This document shows positions 10,081-22,559 of a stretch of DNA of 64,000 bases, in pieces (the first letter of the stretch is position 1; each line of letters opens with the position of its first letter). Origin of the DNA: Angiostrongylus vasorum (lineage: Eukaryota > Nematoda > Chromadorea > Rhabditida > Metastrongylidae); contig JADANN010000443.1 in NCBI GenBank assembly GCA_018806985.1, forward strand, positions 3,284,667-3,348,666, written 5' to 3'. Made by a program: the position numbers and the translations under genes. Below the pieces are notes generated by a model that searched no databases, was not told where the DNA came from, and saw only the letters and a program-made list of their open reading frames with translations.

Positions 10081-13000
10081 TCAAGGATTGCATGATGTGA
10101 AAGTAATCATATTTACAAGTGGTACTAGTGAATGAGATGGGATGAATCCAACTAGCCTAGAGACAGAGGGAGATGGGATGACACGGTGAGCAGAAGCCGT
10201 CGGCAATGAGGGGAACGACGACGACTGCGGCGCTGCATCCTGACATTCGAGACAGTCACCCGTATGTTTACATTGCTGTATCAACGAGACACGATTACAG
10301 AACGAGAAGGATAAGGAAGAGTAAACCGAAAATGAAAACAAAGTAAGAGTAAAGGAAAAAAAAATTCGAAACCGAGTCCTAACACACGCGATTGTGGGAA
10401 CATAGATTGCATGGGAAGTGTCATATCCTCGTCGAATGAAACGACGACACATCGATAACTGGCATTGATTGTCGCGTCAGCAGCATTTGTTTCCGCTGAA
10501 AAGCAATAGCCTTGATTTTTTTACAGAAACGATTTCACAATGGTTTTTGAAAAGGTTTCCTTTCCATTTATAAGTCTGGCCAAGGGAATCCATTAAAAAT
10601 TGGAATTTTCATCCCAAGATGCGACTGGCATTTTGATGTATCGCGGGTTTTTCTTCTGCTATTAACGTCTTCAACGCAGTCCATTCCTATTCGGACTTCA
10701 GGTCATCTTCGAAAATCTACACGTGGTACCCGTCTTCACATCACCAAACACTCAATTCCGTTTTTGCTACTTAAGATTCGATTTCATCAACATGCAAAAC
10801 ATTCGGTAATCGAGATATCTTGTACAGTGTTCGATTGAATTATCTACAAAAAGATGTATTCCAACAAATCTGCAACAACCTGCAGAAGACTTGGGCAGTT
10901 TGTTTGCATTAGTGTCATACAGATTCTTATCAAAATAAGCACCACAAAAGCGAAAGTGGACAAGGAGATTTCTGGGTACTGTGGAAACTACCCTCTCAAT
11001 CACTCCGACGTCTGCAAATTTGTGCCAGGTTAGTTCTGGAGGATCCTATCCTTTATCTTTAAATGGGATTTCGATGCTAATAAATGGAAGTGTCAATCAA
11101 CCTGAATACCCTGGGTCCGTCAAATGAGATCGTCCACGCTTACTTTCCTCTTAATGCATGGTTAAAGTGAAACGAAACACAAAATCGCCTGATAAAGACA
11201 GCGCACCCTTCTTGTGGCAACTTGCGGCCTCTTCGTGGAATGCTCTATTTAATGATTTGCTGATTTGCTTCATGTAAAGCCGACGATGCGATAAAGTTCG
11301 CAGAGCTTTCCAATTCTTTTAATTGAAGGCCTGTTATGGTTTTTATTTTCTAGGCAGTTTTTATTTCTATGTTTCCTTTGTGCACTTTCCTAACGAAACT
11401 AAAAATGAAAGTCGATTTGACAGTACGGATGATCTTTTGTTGAATGCGGGCGCATCTTTAAAAGACGACTTTTATTTAACCTGGGCATAAATGGTCAATA
11501 CTTCCTTGGATTATTGAGATGGCAGGAAGTTGATATAAAAGTATTTATTCGGCTAGCATTTCGACGTCTTCGTCTTATTCAGTGCCGGACCTATCAGAGA
11601 CGGTGGTCCACAAGTGGTCGTCTTCGTGATGTGGTTGACCGTTATTGGACCGAGTCAAAACCAGTGAAATGGAGCACTGAGCTCGCGTTGCCGCCAAAAA
11701 GCGGATCATATTGGATAGTGGCAATAGATCTACATCCACACTGTATCAAAAGGCATTGTTGAGTGGAATTAATCATTCGATCGGTGCTCCACTTCAAAGG
11801 ATTCCACTCGACGCGACAACGATCAACCACATCGCGAGGCTGACCACTTCTGAACCATCGACTTAAATCAATCCGGCTCTGGAGAAAAAGGAGACGTCGA
11901 AACGTTGGCCGAATAAATATTTTTGTACTAACCTCGTGTCAGCTCAATAATCTAAGAAAGTATTAAATATGGATGGTTATACGTTTCATTTATCATCTAC
12001 TTTAGAAATTTCGTCGTTTCAAATCAACGGCAAGGTGCCAGTGATGCATTGGAAAATTTAACGTCTAGTGAGCCCTGGTGCAACCCGGTCTGTATTCCCT
12101 CCATCTCTCTAGGATCTTGAAGTCGGTTGGTCACCACCAGACTCTCTTGGGAAACGCTTCTCCTGGTTCAGAAAGACGCTATTAATTGTGGCGGAGACTT
12201 GAGAGCGCCTTAGCCTAGCTATTCCAAGAATCGGAGATAGTCCACTCGTTAAGCACCCGACGACGTTCATAAGAGCAAAAATGTCTAAGTAGATGACGAA
12301 ACCATACGCGGATCCAAAGACCTTCGTGGATAGCGCATGTGAGACAATAAACCAAATGAAATAATTGCTGGGTACCGCAAAATATGTGACGTCTGGTCAG
12401 AAGGATAAAGAAAAATACCAATCATTCAATACGAACCGCACCTGTTCGTGGTGACCGAGTTTTATCTTCTCGATGACAAATGCGACAATGAGCGCCCAAG
12501 CTTTGCGCACAGTCTCCGATCGACAACGTCGATCACCCCACTCCAATGTGCAGTCGATGAAGGTTTCGGCAACCACGTTCCATAACTTTCCTGATGATTT
12601 AGATGATCATGGATAAACGAAAATATGCAAGTTTCAAAAAATTCTGTTCATCAAATGAAAAGGGGCGGCATTGCACTAATTGTTCACCGCACGCAAATCA
12701 TTACGCAAACTTACTGAAGAAGTTTTTGTCACTTCTTTAAAATATTGTCAAAATCTGTAGATTTTAGGAAAACAAGAAAAACATGTTTTTGTCGTCCTTG
12801 ACGTAAATTTCTTCCCTTAATTGTTCACCTTGGTTCAAATCGCTTCCAAACCATTTTTTGTCGCGATTTTTTCGTGGTTTTCACTTCAGCAAGACTTTAT
12901 GCCATCCAGAGGTAATCCTCTCTAATCTATGATCTTTTTGTCATACTGAAAACCTCTGGCATACCTGTAAGCTCACCCCGCAGTAATAAGGCGTGTACTT

Positions 13001-16000
13001 TTCCGATACGTATCAGCTCGTTGGTCATATTGTCGAGATTGTCGAGGCTGTCGACCACCTGTGAATGACAATCGGTATTCCAGTGCGCTACTTATGTCTA
13101 TGTAGCCAGGTGCCAAAATTCTGTTATCAAATTTTAGATGTCTTGTATTTGCCTTTCTTTGCATAAGTCCTACTAATACTATCACAACGCATTTAAGTTG
13201 TTGGTGTGTGCGGTGTTTTTCAATGTTCATTAGTGGTCAGTGAGAAAGATCTTCCGCACCACATGGTGGTCCTTCCGTTGGACCCTGCAATTTAGTCTCT
13301 GGTGCATACCATCGTTTGCATGAAAGTCGAGAATGAATTTGCTCTGGACGCGCAGTAGAATCCAACTTAGAGGCCCACAATGCTTGCGCTTATATCAGTT
13401 GTCTACATATGTTCCGTAGTAGAAATGGGAAATAAAAAATACACTCTTCATCACTACGAAACGTGTGGACCTTGGTCCAGCATTTTCTTCAAACTTCATT
13501 CTGATGGAAAGGTTCTGTTGTAGGTATGCTAGCAAGGATCCAAATTTGGATATTGTGAGATTCTACGGCTACGTCATCAAGCCGATATTTTTCACGCCAC
13601 GATGCTTGTCGCGAACCTCACATTCTTGTGCTACGTCAGCGCTCGTCCATACAGTGCGAAGTAGGTCTGGGAAAGTTTTGCTAGGAGATTCATAACTCAC
13701 CGTATAAGCCGACTTGGCTGCTCTGGATTATCAGAAGATACTATAGAGAACGGTATAGATAAATAAAGAACCTGATCGATTAGTTCGCCGATGGCTTTAC
13801 AATGAGCTTTCACAAACGAGTCGTGGTGTTGAAATTTCGATGGAAGTTGTACTCGTCGGATTTGCTCCTTCACCTGAACAGGACCTATTCAATTAATAAT
13901 CTCCTTATAGGAACAAGAAGCTGTTCTACATTGCGCAATTCCCAATAGGATAAAGTTGTTTTTTAAGAAAATCATCTACAACATGGACGAACGTATTTGC
14001 GATTCGGAACCGAGTTTCCCATCAAGGAATGCTACTCGCGGAAATCATCATGCTGGTAAGCGACCACCGTCATGGACAACTATCATGAATGAAATAAACG
14101 AATGAACAAGAAGCTTGGCTCATACTACTTGGCAAAATGAGATGTTCGAAAATCTAAGCCATTCGTAAACAATTACTGGAGAGAGTGAAACATTCTGTCT
14201 TCCGATTTTCGTGAGGCACGACTTCATTATCCATTTCTTCAGAGGATTTCTCATGGGAATATTTTCAACTAATTGACGAAAAACAAATGAGTGCTTGCGA
14301 ATATCTCTTAACGAAATTATGCCCTTAAAGATGTGAAATTATGCACATTGCAGATGAAGATAGATTGCGATAATGAGCTTGACCATAGCTTACAAGAGAG
14401 TGGATTCAATATCTGTTACACAATTCACTAGCTAAAATTTTCATTCATTTATTTTTATTTTATTTTCTAAGATCCGTCTTCACGTCTACTGTGCGGATCC
14501 CAGCACTTCTCACATTCGATTCGTTTCCTCGTATCCATTGTCCACGAAGGTCTTCCAACTTTTACGTGTGGTTTCGGTTGCTGCTAGATGATTTCCATTT
14601 CATCTTGAATGTCGTAGAATGCTGCTTGAGTCAACTCTCCCTGGAGTCCTGAGATAGCCGAGCTGGAGCGTTCCCAGTTGGATTACAGAGAACGATTTTT
14701 TCCTGAACAAGTCCGATACCAATTTCCAGTCCCCGGCTTGGTTGGCCTGGAGCGGAATTGAACTAGCACTATGCTCGTGATGATGAACATCATTACCACT
14801 GTGCTATCCGCTCCCTAAATTTTCATTTATACATTCCGCAAGTATAATAGATTTTTTGAGCAACTAATTTTCAGAATTATCGCTTTCATGTGGGAACTTA
14901 TCAGTTGGAATTACACAATCTGCATAATGTGGCATCTTGTTGGATCTTCAGGAGAATTTTCTCCTGTTGAAGTTCTGCCCATCATTTGCCAAGCCTGTCT
15001 TCATTATCGGCCGAGCGATATAATTAAATTGAAGGGATGCTTATAAAAAAATCGTCTGGTGCGGAAACAGGGCCTCCGTCAACTTTAGACGAACATCGTA
15101 AAGTTGTGAATGTTATTAATCGGGATGAAAATCATTGACTCTGAAGATCTTTGCCAATAAGACACAAGTTCATCTCAATAGCCTAAGACGACGTTCTGAT
15201 TCGGCAAGACGTATTTCTTGTAGATTCTTTGGGTCAAAACGCGAATTTCGAGTAAAAAAACAGTTGGACAGGTGGGATCCGTCCAGTAGGAAGTGATGGC
15301 TTTCCTCATTAAGTTATTAATTCAAGGTATAAAGGATAAAAAGGATAGAGCTCTCGGCGTTGATCAATTTCTGAGGGATGCGCCATGCATTCGACTTCAT
15401 TAAGCATGGTTGGAGGTGATTGAATGCATATCTGGCCTTTACGGTGGCCTACCGATGTATCGAGCCAGTGTTGCTATCTTCCCAGACAAGTCTGGTACCA
15501 ATTTGTCCACCCCAGAAAGATGGAAGGCTTGGTGGAACATGGGCGCGGGGACCGATTCCACGCGTATGTCGCAGTGGCGGCTCCAACCACTGTCCCACAC
15601 GCGCCTCTAATTCAAGGTATCTCTTATAAAAAACATATATGCACTTACTGTTATGGAGCGAGGTCTTTTTTGCAAAATGTTCTCAACTTCTCCATTATTC
15701 TATTACTACAGAAGTCAACATCATTTGTCAAGAAGCCAGCCTCCTCGAGAATGCGTTAATGAATAGTATGCCATTCTAGTAGGAATTCAACTTCTTCATT
15801 CGTTTCATCTCTCCTACAACACATTCTGAGTGAATCTTTGTCGTCGCACAAAATTAAAATTCATATTGAGAGAATGTGAAGAGATAGGTGAACTATTGTC
15901 TACCTAATTGTGACTAGGAATAAGCTAGCTAGGGAGCAATGCACAGCATCTCCATCATAAATTCATTTATCTCCAATAATTCTTTTTACTACCTCTGGAC

Positions 16001-19000
16001 ATTTGAAGCACAGCCGATGATACATGCTCGTTCCAATCACTGTCGGCCCTTTGCTGGTGTAGATTTGCCGCCACAGGGCGCGAACTAAATGAATCTGAGC
16101 CTGAGTGAGTGGAATCAGTGTTGTCGACGTACGACGTCCAGACATGGACTGCAACAACTGAAATGAACAAAGTTTAGGCTCAATCTCTTCTAGAACATCA
16201 ACACGAGCACTTCAGAGACCTTATAAAAAAGTTATGCCGGTGTCAGCTTTAATTTATGAAAAATCCCACTATTTACAAAAGCCGTTTTCCTTTGAAAAAA
16301 CATTGTTAGAAAAATGGATCGAAGCAGTGCTTGTGTTGAAATTGATACTTTTGAAATAGTCAGTTACTACAGAAAAAATTTATGTTATTTTTGACCATTT
16401 AGACGATAATTTTCAAATTTCTTGATGCAGATGATTTCTGTAGTAAATCAAAGAGTCGTCAAACGTCATCAGTCGTTTTAAGCGTCAAACTAACAAAGCC
16501 GTAGTAACTCAATAGATTTCATCAGCATTAGAAATTTTGTACCTTTCAATATGGCAGTTATTATTAGGTCTTTAAACTTAAAGAAATTTTCATTAGTATT
16601 TTATATTAAACGAAAGGTCCGGCCTGTTACAACGGTATCCAGTGGTCACTCGATCAATCGCAGGAGGCGCTGCAATCCTGAACTAACTTTAGTCGCTAGT
16701 CGCAGAAAACCTCCTTCCGATTTAACAAAGTCGTCGACCACATTCAGCGAAGACCCAGGAACGAAGGACCAGCATGACAGCTCCTGGATTCCAGGGAAAT
16801 CATGCTTGACTGGCATTCTACATGTTTATGGGGAGAGTAGACAAAGATCCTCAACTCGTTTTCGGAACCCAACCCGGATCGCATCACTTGAGGGTCAAGA
16901 GACAATAAAACGAATCGAGGAAGTGCTAGGACCAGATGACACGTCAGAATAAACCATCTAAGTATTTAAGCAGATGAAGAATTGTAAACGACAAAATACT
17001 GTGTCAGATGTGCCGTGTATGGCTACACTCAAAGGGGTTACCGCCTCATCGGAACTGTGGATATTAGTGGAGGTATAAATGGGATACACAACGAGTTTGT
17101 ATTAATTGTTCAGTGGATTACAGTTCTTCGAGTCAGTCCTTAGTACCAAATAATCACTATTTCGAAATAAAACGTTGGACTTCCTACGACTTTGCCACTA
17201 TCTCAAGCTTGGGTTATAAGCGTTTAGAGCAATATTAGCAAAACAATATTAGCGACATGACGATATCCGGAAGGATAAGGAACAGAATTATCAAGGCAGA
17301 GATTGAACCTGTACTAGCATTAGTTGAGCAAACTAAGTGAGGTAGTGGGCTGAGTTTCGACAGAAGGAATTAGAGGTGGTCTTCAAAAGGAGATTCTAAA
17401 AATTTCTCAGAAAGAAAAAAAATCACTCTGAAAGACTAGCTCCAAAGCATGACACGGCACTTACGGGGAAGTACATCCGATACGACGGCATACAAGAGTT
17501 AACATAAAAAGCTCATTGGATACTGATGGAATAACTTGCACAGAAAGTTAGTTTGGTCGTTGAACGGCAGATGCGGGAAAGTGTATGCAGCTGACAACAG
17601 CTCACTGAATGGTCGAAAAAAACAAGAATTCTGAAATAGTTACTATGGGGCTATTCACCCCCAATAAGGTCAACCGAACACAGAACGAGCTCTATTTTCC
17701 ACCCGGATGGCTGGATAACAACAAATAACTGTCAGGAGTTATTGCTATTCTGGGACTAGCACAGTCACCATCCAGCGAGGTCTAACGATCTGGAAAAGCC
17801 ATGGAGCAGATATCCAGATTCCAGGGAAAGAAAATATTGCCTAATCTGCAGATCATTAGTCAAGTGTGAAGTGTGTTCGGGTCCGCAAGATTCTTCATCA
17901 TTCGAGGAAATCTATTTAAGTAAGCGTATGTAAAAGAGTTTTTTATACCAGTTTAGTTCTCGGAAAAATATGGAATGTTGTGGGAATCATTGCAAAACCT
18001 TTTGATGATGAACTAAATAGGAATAATGGACGTTAATGAAGTGATGGAAGAGCATCTCCGGTTACTTCTCGTTATTAGCGATTGTTTCTAACAAAGAAAT
18101 GGACGAGTAGAACTTAAATGCAAGAGACTGCTACGCGAAAAACAGCATAAAAGGAAGGGTTAGATTAGTGAGGAAGTTCAGACCCCCGCCTCCATCACCG
18201 CTAAGCAATCGCTTAAGATGAGAAGGAAATTGAATACGTAGAATTCTTTGCCCGCATTCACAGACAAGTAAAGAGATTTCATTCACTACCTCATCTTAAC
18301 GAAGAGCAATCTGTTTCTGCTTAATTTGACAGCAATACATGGTTCAAAACTGCAAATGACGCACGTTGTGCGACCTCGGAAGAAACATCGTCCTGACCTG
18401 AACTTGACTTTGACGTCGCTGAGCGAGCAGGGATTGCCTCGAGCGCACGCTGGGCGAGTTTCTTCGCGGCGACGACGAGCCCGCCTCGTTCGACTCATCC
18501 AAGGACAACGCCTGTAACACTGCTATCACTTGAACAAAGAAGAATTATCAAACGAGTTGATAATATTGAAGAAGAGTTGGTTTTTATGGTCTCCATTGTA
18601 CTAAAAGCAGAAAACATTATATTTAAGTGGTATTTTACTAGCGAATGTCGCCACTAATTGTTTTTACCTGTCAGTTCCTACAAGACTTGGAACATTCATT
18701 TCATCTAGATAACGACTAAGGTGTATGAATGATTAAATAACTAATGATTATTTTTGGCTAGCATAGCCTATATAGTGTGGGATTGGTATGGTAGGGCGTT
18801 GAATACCTTCCTCAAGTAAGAGAGTGACCCAGATACAAGAATTTATATCGCGTTACTGTAAATGAAGACTATCAATGATGAAACGTACAATCCCATTAGG
18901 GCAAAGTGGTCTCAAAACTCTATGGATATCGATGAGGTCGTGTCCTTGCCCTGACTCGTTACAACCTTTTCAAGTTTTGAAATATGCTTCAAGAAATATA

Positions 19001-20802
19001 ACTTCAACGAAGCTGAGATATTTGCAAAACTCTGGACCGCAGGTGCCTATGGTGGGGAACGAACGCGCTATTGTCCTTTCTGGGGAGTAACGCGTTCACC
19101 ACCACACCATGCGGGTCGTTCGTTTCACCTGTCTCTCAGGTAGTTTTATCGATCTTTTTGCCATCAGCAATCACCCGTCAACGGGATTGATCTGGGGAGC
19201 CCAAATCAGTATTGAACCCAGTTAGTTGAAGTTATATTTCGCAATAACCCTGCCATCAAAAAGACTAGGCAGTAAGTAAAAAGGTTAAGAATTATGCTTC
19301 AAGAGTTTTTCTTCCTCTTCCAGACATTAACACTGTGGTCGTTCTCATACGTAATTGCTCTATTGTAGCAGCTGGAGATGCTCGCTACCAGCCAGTAAAC
19401 ATTACGTTATCTCTAGTCGAGACTGCCTTCAGCAGCTAACTCCACAATTGTTTCTGGCTGCTTCAGATTTACCACCAAATTTTACTCGTGGGACCAAGAT
19501 TTTCAAGGCTTTAATGATGCGCTAATCACAGTTTCTTTCGAGGGACGTTTTTTGATTCATTAGACTGAAGAAACCTATGTCGCAAGCATAATAGAAATTT
19601 GTTGCCATAGCTAATGCTAAAGCAAATATTACACCGACTGTCTCTCAAATAAGCCTTATCATAAAGGATGAAGGATAAAGCGCCTCACGCTAACCAACCT
19701 CTAGGGGAATGCGCCATGAATTCGACTTTATTAGGCAATGTAGAGATAATCGAATAGATATCCAGCCTATTTGACGATTTGTGGATAGCTACCAAAACAT
19801 TAAATCAATATCTTTGTCCTCCTAGGCAAGGTGGGTTGGTTTGGGGAGCTGGAGCAAAACAAAAAACACAGCGTGTATTACAGAGTGCTTCTAACCGCTT
19901 CGCCTATGCATCAGTCTGCGACACAACAATTGGATTTCCGTCCTTGAAATAGGAATGGACTTATTTTGTGCGCAATGAGCTCATAGTTGTCAATGGTAAC
20001 TAATGTAACTTAAAAGCGCAATGCGCTAAACAATTTAGGTTTAAATCTACGCTATTTTTTCCCCCTTAGCACTTCCTAATAAACACCAAGCATCATTAAG
20101 GGTTACACCTAACGTGCGTGTCTTAACGTCATTACAAAACCGTCAAAAGATGACGGTTCATGAAAAACATGTTAAGAATGAAGACCGCTTTCATTATGTG
20201 GTATTTATTCTATACTCGACTACCTTTCTAGATTTTCTTTCTAGCTGTACACATTTGTCTTTTCCAGTAGGATGTGCAACATCTTCTCTCGGAATAGTTG
20301 GAGACACCTTCAGTGAGTTCACTGTTCATTCAGTTGAAAACTGCATCCCACACATAGTGGCTTTAGGTGTCTCGCAGTACAAACGTGGCCATTGGTTCGA
20401 CCTTGCACGCTTGCCAAACGAAGCCTGCGCTTTACTCCGGAACTGGCAAATTGGTAGCGGTGTGGGATCACGGAAACATTGACTTGATACATCAACCGGC
20501 CTAGTTATTACTTAGGCCAAATATTCCCTCACTCTTCTCTACGACCATACAAATGGATCTGAATGCGTGGCGTATCGCTAAGAGATAGATCAATACCGGA
20601 CGCTTTTAACGATTTATTCTTTTGTCCTAGGAGACACAAAAGCTACCTGAACTTGTGTTAAACTTGGATGCACAAGCACTTTCTGTGAGGCTGTGTCCAT
20701 CGTCGGTGTAGTAGATGGGCATTCGATTTCGGCCGGTGGTTCGCTGGAATGAACTGGTAACGAAGGTTCCGGGTTGCTTATATCGAACGACAAGATCTCG
20801 AT
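10081..20802 (-). CDS. Globin gene with long polar N-terminal extension
   Basis: Seven exons join in phase: 20802-20647 (52 codons), 18511-18398 (38), 16157-15993 (55), 13873-13772 (34), 13058-12977 (27 plus 1 nt), 12590-12442 (completes a codon, 50), 10275-10081 (64 and stop). All introns are GT-AG, for example cattgcag-like cis acceptors ttcatttcag and acctgttcag. Residues counted from 20802: about 107 Ser/Arg/Pro/Gln-rich residues, then helix A (LTQAQIHLVRALW, Trp near 119), helices B-C (GTSMYHRLCFKCPE), helix E (HDSFVKAHCKAIGELID, distal His near 169), helix F (IRIGKVHALLL, proximal His near 201) and helices G-H (WNVVAETFIDCTLEWG; AWALIVAFVIEKI). A 64-residue tail follows. Both heme histidines are present. 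This is typical of the large divergent globin family of nematodes, often neuronal and used in redox or oxygen sensing; the role here is inferred only. The first exon with the start codon was not found. Introns hold SINEs and a foldback element. Confidence 0.88.
11494..11965. mobile_element. Foldback element with hammerhead-like arms, in a globin intron
   Basis: Left arm (from 'cttccttggattattgag' through 'tttattcggctagcatttcg' to 'gtgaaatggagcac') and right arm ('gtgctccacttcaaagga' to 'gccgaataaatatt' and 'gagctcaataatct') are inverted repeats of about 170-190 bp around a spacer of about 80 bp. The left arm carries, on the minus strand, 'cactgaataagacgaagacg' then 'tcgaaatgc'; the right arm carries 'ctctggagaaaaaggagacg' then 'tcgaaacgttggcc'. 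Both are decayed hammerhead cores. It lies inside the intron between globin exons 12442 and 10275. Confidence 0.7.
14440..14815 (-). repeat. SINE B, best copy
   Basis: On the minus strand the head reads 'gggagcggatagcacagtgg' (A box) and 'gctagttcaattccgctcc' (B box), a tRNA-like RNA polymerase III promoter. The body and an A-rich tail follow (about 400 bp in total). It lies in a globin intron. Other copies are at 4595, 8995, 35460, 38755 and 58145. Confidence 0.8.
15335..15610 (-). repeat. SINE A copy
   Basis: Complete minus copy from 'gagctctcggcgttgatcaa' to the head 'ccactgtcccacacgcgcc'. It lies in the globin intron between exons 15993 and 13873. Confidence 0.8.
16550..18000 (+). other. 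Globin intron with an unclassified repeat or retroelement relic
   Basis: 16551-16952 is an open frame of 133 codons on the plus strand (KPPSDLTKSSTTFSEDPGTK). Part of it (about 16700-16850, ending 'ggcattctacatg') resembles 34200-34390 in reverse, so it is probably repeat-derived. 17000-17030 contains a CQMCRVW-like stretch in another frame. Nothing was recognised clearly. Confidence 0.3.
18992..19275 (-). repeat. Family C repeat
   Basis: Begins with the C terminal sequence 'cttcaacgaagctgagatat', followed by 'ttgcaaaactctggaccgca', 'aacgcgttcaccaccacacc' and 'caatcacccgtcaacgggat'. The right inverted repeat is largely lost. It sits in the intron between globin exons 20647 and 18511. Confidence 0.75.
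19665..19780 (-). repeat. SINE A tail fragment
   Basis: 'ggaatgcgccatgaattcga' and flanking 'gcgcctcacgctaaccaacc' match the 3' end of family A in minus orientation. The head is absent. Confidence 0.55.
20400..20615 (+). repeat. SINE A, divergent
   Basis: 'tccggaactggcaaattggt', 'cttgatacatcaaccggcc' and 'gaatgcgtggcgtatcgcta' follow family A order in plus orientation. Much of the 122-codon ORF at 20114-20482 overlaps it. Confidence 0.5.
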
Positions 20803-21085
20803 CTGAATGCACTTTATTGGAAGTAGGTCAAAAAGGTGAAATATGTGCCAATGAAAAAGGAAAATGAACAAAAAAAACAAAAAAAACCACAAAGAAGAGA
20901 TGAACCACATTTTATCAGCAAACAACAAATCAACAGAGAGCGTCTAAGGTAGAAATGATGACTAAAAAATTATTCTTTGAAATGTCACTTGAAGAAGATA
21001 GACCAAACATCTTAATAGTCTTTATGGTGATCGATAGAAGTTGCCTATCATGTTTTTGCTTAACTCTTTAGTACGTTAAATTTGA

Positions 21086-21375
21086 TGGGCGCGTGTGGCG
21101 CAGTGATCAGGGGGCGCCCTGTAATACACATGGCATCGATTCCCACGCCCCCTGGCACACCAACCCTTTCATTTTCTGGGATCAGAAAATTCGTACCAGA
21201 CTTATTTGGGAGGATAGCAGCACTGGCTCGATACATCGGTAGGTCACCGCGAGTCATTGGAAAGGCCAGCTATGCATTCGATCATCTCTGTCGAGGCCTC
21301 ATGAAGTCGAATGCATGGCGCATCCCTGAGGGATTGATCAACGCCAATAGCTTTATCCTTTATGCTTTTAGGTTA
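21086..21375 (+). repeat. SINE A, well preserved copy
   Basis: The head 'gggcgcgtgtggcgcagtga' (A box) and 'ggcatcgattcccacgcc' (B box) are tRNA-like. The body has 'ctggctcgatacatcggtag' and the tail has 'cgaatgcatggcgcatccct', 'tgatcaacgccaat' and a short T-rich end. Confidence 0.85.
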
Positions 21376-21844
21376 AATTTGAGAGGTATTTGTTAGTTTC
21401 GAATGAGTCTCATTCAACATTTTGTGCGTTTTGTACAATTATCACAATCACAAGTGAGTGCGATATGAAAAAAGAAGAACGGAAGGAAAAAGTATACGAA
21501 AGAGAAAGTGATGAAGAACTGAAAATCCTCGCCACAATAATACTCATAACATTAGACTGAAACTTCTATGTTTTGTTTTTAACTGTTATAATTCTGAATC
21601 CGTCGGAAAAAATAGAGGAAATCAAACATCACCACTAGGGAAACTGTGGAAGTGTTGCCTAGCTATGAATTTACGAGTTTTTTTGATCAAAAACTGATCG
21701 ATTGATCTCGCGACCTACTAGCGTTCAATTACGTTGATCTACTTATCACAAAGGAGGTGAGAAATGATGAGAGGAGAAAATTCCTCTCGACCTTTACCAA
21801 TTAGCGTTGAGATTCGTTTTCTTCACAAAGCACAACTAAATGAT

Positions 21845-22130
21845 CGCCATGTGAACTCTGTGCGGTCGGTCTCCACGTGACGTACTCAGTGGAAGACTCA
21901 TAGAAACCGGTGAGTGTGCTGAGAAGTTGTTTTGCTTTCAATGCGGTTGAAATATTGGTTTAGCACTTTCTCTGTTCGGTTATGGAGGTGTTTGTTGGGT
22001 AGACTGCAGTTAACTTGACCTTCCCAGATTCTGAAGAAGGCGAAATCCGCCGAAACGTCAGCTTTTCATCAATAAAGAATAGAGTAACACCCCAGCTTGC
22101 TCAACAAGAGTATAAAGAATTATTAAATAA
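21845..22130 (+). mobile_element. Penelope-like 3' tail
   Basis: From 'gatcgccatgtgaactctgt' through 'cgtgacgtactcagtggaag' to the hammerhead block and 'gctcaacaagagtataaaga'. It has no RT sequence. The same block is at 27690-27975 and, in reverse, at 56340-56560. Confidence 0.75.
22024..22064 (+). ncRNA. Hammerhead ribozyme motif in a Penelope tail
   Basis: Core strands CTGAAGA, stem II GGCG-AAATC-CGCC, then GAAA and C-GTC with AGC after the cleavage position. The base after CTGA is variable in hammerheads, so CTGAAGA fits. Stem III has no loop (C joined to G), so cleavage would need two copies pairing as a dimer. Stem I is weak here (A-U, then mismatches). Confidence 0.6.
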
Positions 22131-22232
22131 TCTCCTTTCTCGGAGGGTGACTCGGCTTCTTCTATTAAACACTCCAGATGACCCGATTGAGAATTCAAGG
22201 CTTTTGTAGATGATTTTTAAAAATCCCTCTCT

Positions 22233-22501
22233 AATATAACTTCAACGAAGCTGAGATATTTGCAAAACTCTGGACCGCAGGTGCCTATGGTGGGGAACGA
22301 ACGCGCTATTGTCCTTTCCGGGGAGTAACGCGTTCACCACCACACCATGCGGGTCCCTTCGTTTCGCCTGTCCCTCAGCTAGTTCTATCGATCTTTTTGC
22401 TATCAGCAATCACCCGTCAACGGGATTGATCTGGCGAGCTCAGACCATAGACACTGCGGTCCAGAGTTTTGCAAATATCTCAGCTTCGTTGAAGTTATAT
22501 T
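22233..22501. mobile_element. Family C element with perfect 48-bp terminal inverted repeats
   Basis: 22233-22280 and 22454-22501 are exact reverse complements over 48 bp (inner ends 'tggaccgcag' and 'ctgcggtcca'). The interior of 173 bp includes 'caccaccacaccatgcgggt' and 'cacccgtcaacgggattgat'. No coding sequence. It looks like a MITE. Other copies: 5590, 18992, 55290. Confidence 0.8.
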
Positions 22502-22559
22502 TCGCGATATACCCTGCCATCAAAAAGAGTAGGCAGTAAGTAAAAAGGTTAAAATTTTG

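Noticed and set aside
20114..20482. 122-codon plus frame
   Set aside because: Its second half is a divergent SINE A in a globin intron; no splice or start support.
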